A stretch of 14,432 nt of DNA from Lentisphaerota bacterium (GTDB lineage: Bacteria > Verrucomicrobiota > Kiritimatiellia > JAAZAB01): contig JAIVGW010000013.1 of the NCBI GenBank assembly GCA_020201415.1, positions 1-14,432 on the forward strand, read 5' to 3'. Shown in pieces: positions 6,795-12,132 of the stretch (positions within the stretch are counted from its first letter, which is position 1; each line of letters starts with the position of its first letter). The notes under the pieces are model-generated. The model had not been told where the DNA came from. It worked only from the letters and a program-made list of their open reading frames with translations, and did not search any database. A program made the translations under genes and the position numbers.

Positions 6795-7775
6795 GGCCGG
6801 CCCGGCATAGTCCAGTTCATGCCGGCGTACAAAATCCCACCCCAGGCCGGAAAGCCAGGATGTGGTCACGTTGAGCGGGCAATTGGTGCTGGTGTCGGCG
6901 GTCATCTCCGCCAGGGAGTTGGTTTGCAGGTAGCGGACGCCCTCCAGCATGCCGTCGTAATTCACCATGCGCAGGTAGCGGATCAAGTCCGGCATGGAGG
7001 AAAGCATGCCGCCTGTGCCATAACCGCCGATGTATTCGTCAGGGACGCGCTCGCCATTGCGATAGGGATGCGCCAGGTGGTCGTTGATTTCCGGGCGGTC
7101 GTTCAGAAAAGAAGAATGCAGCATGCCCAAAGGACCGAAGACACCGGTCTGGGCATAGTCCGTAAACGGCATCCCGGCCGCCGCGCGCACAATTCCCTCG
7201 GCCAGCACAAAACCGGAATTACAGTAAACGCTGACGAAGAGCGGGGGATAAGCGGGATAATCCCTGCGCAGATAGGCGATCATCCAGTCCAGGACTCCCG
7301 GCATGGGCTCGGTGGTGAACATGTTGTGGAAGATATCGCCCGGCAGACCGGATTGATGATCAAGCAGCATGCGGACGGTGATGGGCGGGTCGTTGGTGAA
7401 GCGCGGCAGGGTTGCAAATTCCGGAATGTAATCAGTCACCGGCGCGTCGAGCTCGACGCCGGCATCTTCCACAAGCTTAAGGACCGCGGTGGTGGTGAAA
7501 ACTTTCGAGACTGAGCCAATGCGGAAAACCGTCCCGGTACTGACGGGGATGCCGGCTTCGCGGTCGGCGTAGCCGAACCCCTGCGCCCAGACGATGTTAT
7601 TGCTTTCCGCCAGCGCAATACTTAATCCCGCGACATTCTGGACGGCCATGAAGTTTGTAATGTAGGCCGTGGCCTGGGCGATGGTGTTGCTGTAACGTTG
7701 GGCCGGGACATCCGCTCCGGTTAAAGTTGCCGTTAAGAGCAATATGCCGCAAATCCGCATCAGGCGCTTTTGCAT
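6792..7775 (-). CDS. Secreted class C beta-lactamase-like serine hydrolase (N-terminal part)
   Basis: A 327-residue product from ATG 7775, chosen because AGGAG (7788-7784) lies 8 bases upstream and the protein then starts with a signal peptide (MQKRLMRICGILLLTATLTG, cleavage near ADVPAQ). It belongs to the beta-lactamase/transpeptidase-like serine hydrolases (AmpC, EstB and PBP-related). The SxxK motif is SVSK at 88-91, the Y-x-N motif is YCN at 184-186, and family landmarks GLSIALAESNNIVWAQGFGYAD, LLDHQSGLPGD, VFGPLGM and GTGGMLSSMPDL are present in order (the first spans about 50-71). After GLGWDF (309-314) the chain ends at DYAGPA, before the expected third motif carrying the HTG/KTG strand. 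The truncated domain would probably not fold into an active enzyme. It is divergently transcribed from the GntR-like gene. Confidence 0.75.
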   Translation of the reverse strand: MQKRLMRICGILLLTATLTGADVPAQRYSNTIAQATAYITNFMAVQNVAGLSIALAESNNIVWAQGFGYADREAGIPVSTGTVFRIGSVSKVFTTTAVLKLVEDAGVELDAPVTDYIPEFATLPRFTNDPPITVRMLLDHQSGLPGDIFHNMFTTEPMPGVLDWMIAYLRRDYPAYPPLFVSVYCNSGFVLAEGIVRAAAGMPFTDYAQTGVFGPLGMLHSSFLNDRPEINDHLAHPYRNGERVPDEYIGGYGTGGMLSSMPDLIRYLRMVNYDGMLEGVRYLQTNSLAEMTADTSTNCPLNVTTSWLSGLGWDFVRRHELDYAGPA

Positions 7776-7839
7776 GGTTTTTTCTCCTGTGGTGATTGTC
7801 CGGTGATTATTGTGGGTTTTACAACTTTCAATACCCTCG

Positions 7840-7862
7840 TGCAAATTTATAATGCAAAATTT
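7840..7862. promoter_or_regulatory. Direct repeat in the divergent intergenic region, possible operator
   Basis: TGCAAATTT (7840-7848) is repeated as TGCAAAATTT (7853-7862), with starts 13 bases apart in an AT-rich stretch. The repeat covers the candidate -10 box of the hydrolase gene and lies just upstream of the candidate -35 box of the regulator gene, where a GntR-type autoregulator could bind. GntR operators are more often inverted repeats, so this is a weak suggestion. Confidence 0.25.
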
Positions 7863-7875
7863 CCCTTGCTGACAG
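7846..7875 (-). promoter_or_regulatory. Candidate promoter of the serine hydrolase gene
   Basis: Read on the - strand, CTGTCA (7875-7870, four matches to TTGACA) is followed after 18 bases by TATAAA (7851-7846, five matches to TATAAT). A start near 7838 would give a leader of about 60 bases to ATG 7775. It overlaps the predicted promoter of the divergent regulator gene, so the two could compete or share an operator. Prediction only. Confidence 0.3.
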
Positions 7876-7894
7876 TATTTTTAAAAGATACAGT
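7866..7894 (+). promoter_or_regulatory. Candidate promoter of the GntR-SBP regulator gene
   Basis: TTGCTG (7866-7871) and TACAGT (7889-7894) are separated by 17 bases, matching three and four consensus positions respectively. Initiation near 7901 would leave a short leader with GGGAG at 7917-7921. The surrounding AT-rich run is unusual in this GC-rich window and supports a promoter location. Prediction only. Confidence 0.3.
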
Positions 7895-7927
7895 GCCAGT
7901 ACAGATAAATACACACGGGAGATGGCT

Positions 7928-9409
7928 GTGAATTTAAGTCCGCGGCAACAGCGGTTCGAGCAGGTGAAGGAGGGGCTGACATCAGCCATTTGTGATGGGA
8001 GCATCCGGCCTGGTGAGCGCCTGCCGTCGTTGCGCGAGTTGTGTCTGCGATTTAATGTATCATTGGCAACAGTGCAGCGGGCGGTACGGGAGTTAAAAGA
8101 GGAAGACTGGTTGGTGACCTTGCCCTGCAAGGGTGTGCTGGTGGCTGATCCGCTGCCGCCCGTGGCGCATCTGCTGCGTCTGAGGCTCAAACAGCATGCG
8201 CCGGATGTCAAGCATCATCCCGATGTGGTGATGCTGGGACATGACCAGCCGCCGATCACTTGTCTGATTCATGATGAGGCGCTGGTGCCGCTGTTTGAAT
8301 GGGCCGCCAGGGAATATGCCGGGGTCTATGCTCCCTGCTCCCTGCGGTTTGAAGTCCGTTCACTGCGTGGGCGTGACGACATGGAATCCGTGCGCGATTT
8401 GGATGCGGACCTGGTGCTCTTGCCTGCATATGCGGTCGGACGGGCTGCCCGGATGGGTTCCATCACTGCGGCCGAGGAAGTGTTGGAGGGATCCATCGGC
8501 CGCTTGCAGGATATTCCTCCGGGAATTTTAAACATGAGCGCTAGCGCCGGTGTGCTCTGGGGTGTGCCGATCATGATCGGCGGCATGCTGTTGGCTGCCG
8601 ATCACGAATTATGCCGCGAATTCGGTCTCGACCCGGAAACCTGGCGCGGTTTGGAGGGCTTGCTCCGGGACCTTGCCGCCGTTCCCGCCGTTCCGCCAAA
8701 GAATGGCGACCCGCTGCTATTCAACCTGGCTTTTCCCATGACGCTGTTAATTGCCGCCGGATGCCCATGGCCGGGCATTGCCAATGTTCCCGCCTGGCTG
8801 GGAAAAGCGACCGTGCGCGGTTTATTGGAGCAGATGCGCGGCGTGGCGCGCCATCCCGCCGTCTCCTTAAAACGCTTTGATCAATGGGATCAGGTTGATT
8901 TTACCCGGGTGGCGGTGCGTCACGTGCCTTCCGTGGTTTACTGTCATGATCAACGTTGTCGGGCACGGGTTTTGCCCATACCGGCTTCCGGGGCGTTGTT
9001 GACTTCCTACTGTATGTGTGTCAGCGCCCGTTCCGTGCACCCTTTTGAAGCCTGGGAGTGGGCGTTGCACTTGGCGGAGGCTCCCATGCAGGAGCGGTTG
9101 GCGGGCCTGGGTTATGACCTGCCGGTGAATGAGCACCCGGATGTTCTTAGTGCATTGGCGCGGGACATGGGGGCGACTGATGCGTCCCGGCTGCAGGCAT
9201 TAGTGCGGGCTCCGGCCGCTATGTACGGCATGGGGCCGGAGGATATTCAGCTTTATGTGTGGGAAGTGCTGGGGAACGAACTTTACCGTTTTGTGGTTGG
9301 GGAAAACGACTACGCGCGCATGTTGAAACGCACGCGCATGAAGACGGAACGGTTTTTGCGAAGGCATGCGGAATTGTTTGCCGGTAAAAGCTTAGATGTT
9401 GAAAATTAA
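7928..9409 (+). CDS. GntR-family winged-helix regulator fused to an extracellular-type solute-binding domain
   Basis: A 493-residue cytoplasmic regulator. Residues about 1-75 are a GntR DNA-binding domain: GSIRPGERLPSLRELCLRFN, then SLATVQRAVRELKEED and the wing ending KGVLVADP. The remaining ~400 residues resemble family 1 ABC sugar-binding proteins rather than the usual UTRA or FCD effector domains: GVLWGVPIMIGGMLLAADHE followed by FGLDPETW (the family's open-cleft loop and T-W turn), VLPIPASG, FEAWEWALHLAEAPMQERLA and YDLPVN. There is no signal peptide, so the binding domain should face the cytoplasm as a sensor. GTG 7928 is preferred since GGGAG (7917-7921) is 6 bases upstream; ATG 7922 abuts that Shine-Dalgarno. 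It lies 37 nt before a DUF4838 gene, probably one operon, and is divergent from the hydrolase gene. The ligand is unknown; an oligosaccharide is likely. Confidence 0.85.
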   Translation: MNLSPRQQRFEQVKEGLTSAICDGSIRPGERLPSLRELCLRFNVSLATVQRAVRELKEEDWLVTLPCKGVLVADPLPPVAHLLRLRLKQHAPDVKHHPDVVMLGHDQPPITCLIHDEALVPLFEWAAREYAGVYAPCSLRFEVRSLRGRDDMESVRDLDADLVLLPAYAVGRAARMGSITAAEEVLEGSIGRLQDIPPGILNMSASAGVLWGVPIMIGGMLLAADHELCREFGLDPETWRGLEGLLRDLAAVPAVPPKNGDPLLFNLAFPMTLLIAAGCPWPGIANVPAWLGKATVRGLLEQMRGVARHPAVSLKRFDQWDQVDFTRVAVRHVPSVVYCHDQRCRARVLPIPASGALLTSYCMCVSARSVHPFEAWEWALHLAEAPMQERLAGLGYDLPVNEHPDVLSALARDMGATDASRLQALVRAPAAMYGMGPEDIQLYVWEVLGNELYRFVVGENDYARMLKRTRMKTERFLRRHAELFAGKSLDVEN

Positions 9410-9446
9410 CAGCGGAAATCAGGTGGTGGGCATGAGGAGCAACAGT

Positions 9447-12080
9447 ATGAAAAAAATGATGCTGGTTTGCGCGGGTTGCTGTGGTTGGGTGATTACCGGG
9501 CTTTGTGCCGCTTTGCCTGGGGCGCAACTGGTGCTGGTGGCGGACGGCATGCGTCCGGCGCCGATCGTGGTGTTCCAGGATGCGCCGCCCTTTACGCGCC
9601 AGGCGGCGGAGGAACTGGCGGAGTATATCGAGAAGACCAGCGGCGCGCGGCCGGAATTGATCGAGGGTTGCCCGGATCCTATCCCGGCGCGCGCGATCTG
9701 GGTGGGCTACCAGCCGGTATTGAACAAGCTATTTTTGGAAATCAACTTCGAGTTCCAACATCCGGAGGAAATCCTGATCGCGGCCAATGCCGACCACCTG
9801 GTGATTGCCGGGCGTGACCGGTGGAATCCGGAGCATACGGCGGTGCAGGGTCGTAAAAAAATCGTTCAAGGGGTACAGCAGGAATACGGCACGGCCAATG
9901 CCGTCTATACATTTCTACAGGATTACCTGGGCGTGCGTTGGCTGTGGCCGGGGGAACTGGGAGAGGACATTGTTGAAAGCCCGACCATTGCGGTGGCGCA
10001 TGGTGAATACCGTTACCATCCGACCATACGCGGCCGCGCGTCGTTCCTGGTTTTCTCCACTCTTTTACAAAACAGCGGTTATGGGATTTCGCGTGACTGG
10101 TCGCGCCGGCAGCGGCTGCAGCTCGATTCGATGGACGTTTACATGGGACATGCCTTCAAATATTGGTGGGAGCGTTTCCATGAGACGCACCCGGAATTTT
10201 TTGCGTTGCAGCCGGACGGCACGCGCAGCGGTTTTCCCGGAGCGCATGTGGCCAAAATCTGCCAGTCCAATCCCGCGGTCTGGAAGCAATGGCTGCAAGA
10301 TGTTGAGGCGCAGCTTAAGGGAAACCCGAACATGACGGTCTTCAACGCCGCGCCCAATGACGGTTACAACCAGGGCAACTGTGTGTGCGATGACTGTCGC
10401 GCCTGGGACAGCCCGGACGCTGCCTTGCGGCAATTTATCTGGGCGGGACTGGTTGAACCGCACCCGGCGCTTTCGGATCGTGAGGTCACGTTTATCAATC
10501 ACCTGGGGCGCTTGCTGAAGGAGCGGTATCCCGATCGGGACTATTATGTTTCCACGCTGGCCTACGGTCATACCCGGCCCGCGCCCCAAAAGGCCGTGCC
10601 GGCCGACAATGTCGTTATCGTAAACGCGGCCAACATGTTCTGGGGATTGAAGGCCAAGGACAAGGATTCACTGGAGGAGGAACCCTACGCCAAGCACTAT
10701 GCCGACTGGGGCCGCCTCACCCGCAACCATGTTTGGCGGCCCAACACCGGCAATCCGGCCGGCTGGCAGAACGGTCTGCCCGATGTGCCGTTTGCGCGCA
10801 CCATGGAAAGTTTCAAGTTTGCCGTGGAAAACAATTGCATCGGCATCGGCGTGGACTCGGTCTGGGAGCAATGGGCCAACCAGGGCCTATTGTATTATCT
10901 GATGGCACAGATGATCTGGAATCCCGCGCAGGATTGGCGGTCGGTGATGGATGACTATTGCCGCCGCGGGTTCGGGCCGGCGGTGGGTGAAATCAAGTCC
11001 TACTGGCTGTTGCTGGAAGAAGTGCGTAATCGCCTGGTGGATGAATTCAGCAGTTCGAAAGATCATTATGCCGAAGTTTACGATCAGTCTTTTTTCGATC
11101 GGGCCTACGGTTTGCTGGACCGCGCCGCGGCCCAGGTCAGTGGCGGCCCGGACAAATATGGTCAGCGCATTGATTTCATACGGGTAGGGCTCGATGCCAA
11201 CAAGCTGATGGCGGAATTACGCTTGCTGGGCGATGTCATGCTGGGGGATGATGCCGCCGGCGCCGCGGCGGCCGGGCGGGCGCGGGTTTTATGGGAGAAA
11301 TTGGAAGCGCTGGCGCGGGACAATCCCATCGCGCTCAGCTGGGGTCCACTCCGGCCCAACAAACGCATGTCATCCGGTGGGCTTTATCATCCGGATCATG
11401 CCAAGTCGCTGGTGAAGGCTGCGCCCACCTACATTCGCGCCGCCGATGGCGCAACCCTGGAGGCGGCGGAGCAGGCGGGCTGGGACCTGGTCTTCCACGA
11501 TGACTTCGAGCGCGATGAACTCGGCGATGACTGGCAGGTGGTGGAAGGTGTCTGGACGGTATCCGACGGCGCGCTGCGCGGCGCCGGCACCCTGGCTTCG
11601 GCGCGGGGCTTCCCGGCGGACGGCGCCCCGGCCTATCTGCGGATGGAATATGAAGCGCACACGGATGTCCAGCCCTCCGCCGAAGGTGTGCCGGTGGCCG
11701 TTTCCGACTTGAGCGCGGTGCTGCAAGGCAAAACAGACGATCCTGACCAGCCGGACTTCCTCAAAACGGGTTATTTCTTCCAGTTCGGCTGGAAAATGAA
11801 TCGGCGGACCCGGATATCCAAAGCCGGTTTTCCGGTGGTGTCCGATAATGCGCCGGAAACGGTGATTGAGCCGGACAAAATACACAAGATCGTGGTCGAG
11901 AATGATCATGGTCATCTGCGTATGTTTGTCGACAGCAACCTGGTGATCGATTCCCAGGAAAACCAATCGATTCTCGGCGGCGGCCATGACCGGGTGGGAC
12001 TCTATTTCTTCACGGCCGCCAAGGTGTCCAATGTCAAGGTGTATGTCAAGCGGCTGACGGGAGGACTGGATCTGGAATGA
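9447..12080 (+). CDS. Secreted DUF4838 protein with C-terminal jelly-roll domain
   Basis: An 877-residue exported protein. ATG 9447 is chosen because GAGGAG (9434-9439) lies 7 bases upstream and the product then starts with a signal peptide (MKKMMLVCAGCC, hydrophobic stretch, likely cleavage around GLCAA). The N-terminal domain (FTRQAAEELAEYIEKTSGAR, ARAIWVGYQP) is like the small domain preceding the barrel in GH20/GH67 enzymes. The linker GTANAVYTFLQDYLGVRWLW leads into DUF4838, a TIM-barrel-like family with the landmarks NDGYNQGNCVCDDCRAWD (near residue 310) and FINHLGRLLKERYPDRDYY. From about residue 680, DLVFHDDFERDELGDDWQVV starts a concanavalin-like domain that may bind glycans. DUF4838 proteins cluster with glycan-degradation genes, but the reaction is not established. 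A second DUF4838 gene follows after 52 nt. Confidence 0.82.
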   Translation: MKKMMLVCAGCCGWVITGLCAALPGAQLVLVADGMRPAPIVVFQDAPPFTRQAAEELAEYIEKTSGARPELIEGCPDPIPARAIWVGYQPVLNKLFLEINFEFQHPEEILIAANADHLVIAGRDRWNPEHTAVQGRKKIVQGVQQEYGTANAVYTFLQDYLGVRWLWPGELGEDIVESPTIAVAHGEYRYHPTIRGRASFLVFSTLLQNSGYGISRDWSRRQRLQLDSMDVYMGHAFKYWWERFHETHPEFFALQPDGTRSGFPGAHVAKICQSNPAVWKQWLQDVEAQLKGNPNMTVFNAAPNDGYNQGNCVCDDCRAWDSPDAALRQFIWAGLVEPHPALSDREVTFINHLGRLLKERYPDRDYYVSTLAYGHTRPAPQKAVPADNVVIVNAANMFWGLKAKDKDSLEEEPYAKHYADWGRLTRNHVWRPNTGNPAGWQNGLPDVPFARTMESFKFAVENNCIGIGVDSVWEQWANQGLLYYLMAQMIWNPAQDWRSVMDDYCRRGFGPAVGEIKSYWLLLEEVRNRLVDEFSSSKDHYAEVYDQSFFDRAYGLLDRAAAQVSGGPDKYGQRIDFIRVGLDANKLMAELRLLGDVMLGDDAAGAAAAGRARVLWEKLEALARDNPIALSWGPLRPNKRMSSGGLYHPDHAKSLVKAAPTYIRAADGATLEAAEQAGWDLVFHDDFERDELGDDWQVVEGVWTVSDGALRGAGTLASARGFPADGAPAYLRMEYEAHTDVQPSAEGVPVAVSDLSAVLQGKTDDPDQPDFLKTGYFFQFGWKMNRRTRISKAGFPVVSDNAPETVIEPDKIHKIVVENDHGHLRMFVDSNLVIDSQENQSILGGGHDRVGLYFFTAAKVSNVKVYVKRLTGGLDLE

Positions 12081-12132
12081 TGCTCGGATGGGGAAGCAAT
12101 GCTGTTCAAGGTTGGCTTAACAGGGGATTGAG

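Larger units (their letters stand above)
5187..7775 (-). pseudogene. Composite serine hydrolase / FG-GAP repeat gene broken by an in-frame TAA
   Basis: The frame is continuous from ATG 7775 to TAG 5187 (about 860 codons) except for one TAA at 6792-6794. Reading through gives ...LDYAGPA-stop-TGVHWPTN..., so no frameshift is needed. The third catalytic motif (KTG/HTG-like, expected shortly after GLGWDF) appears on neither side, so a deletion of catalytic-domain sequence probably occurred in or near the junction. Both halves otherwise keep good reading frames, which points to recent inactivation. Alternatives are an assembly error or two separately used fragments; a two-gene origin is unlikely because the second half lacks its own start signals. 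Confidence 0.6.

Noticed and set aside
9396..9446. ATG 9396 and ATG 9432 as starts of the first DUF4838 gene
   Set aside because: ATG 9396 lies within the end of the regulator gene, and both put extra polar residues before the signal peptide. ATG 9447 has GAGGAG at ideal spacing.
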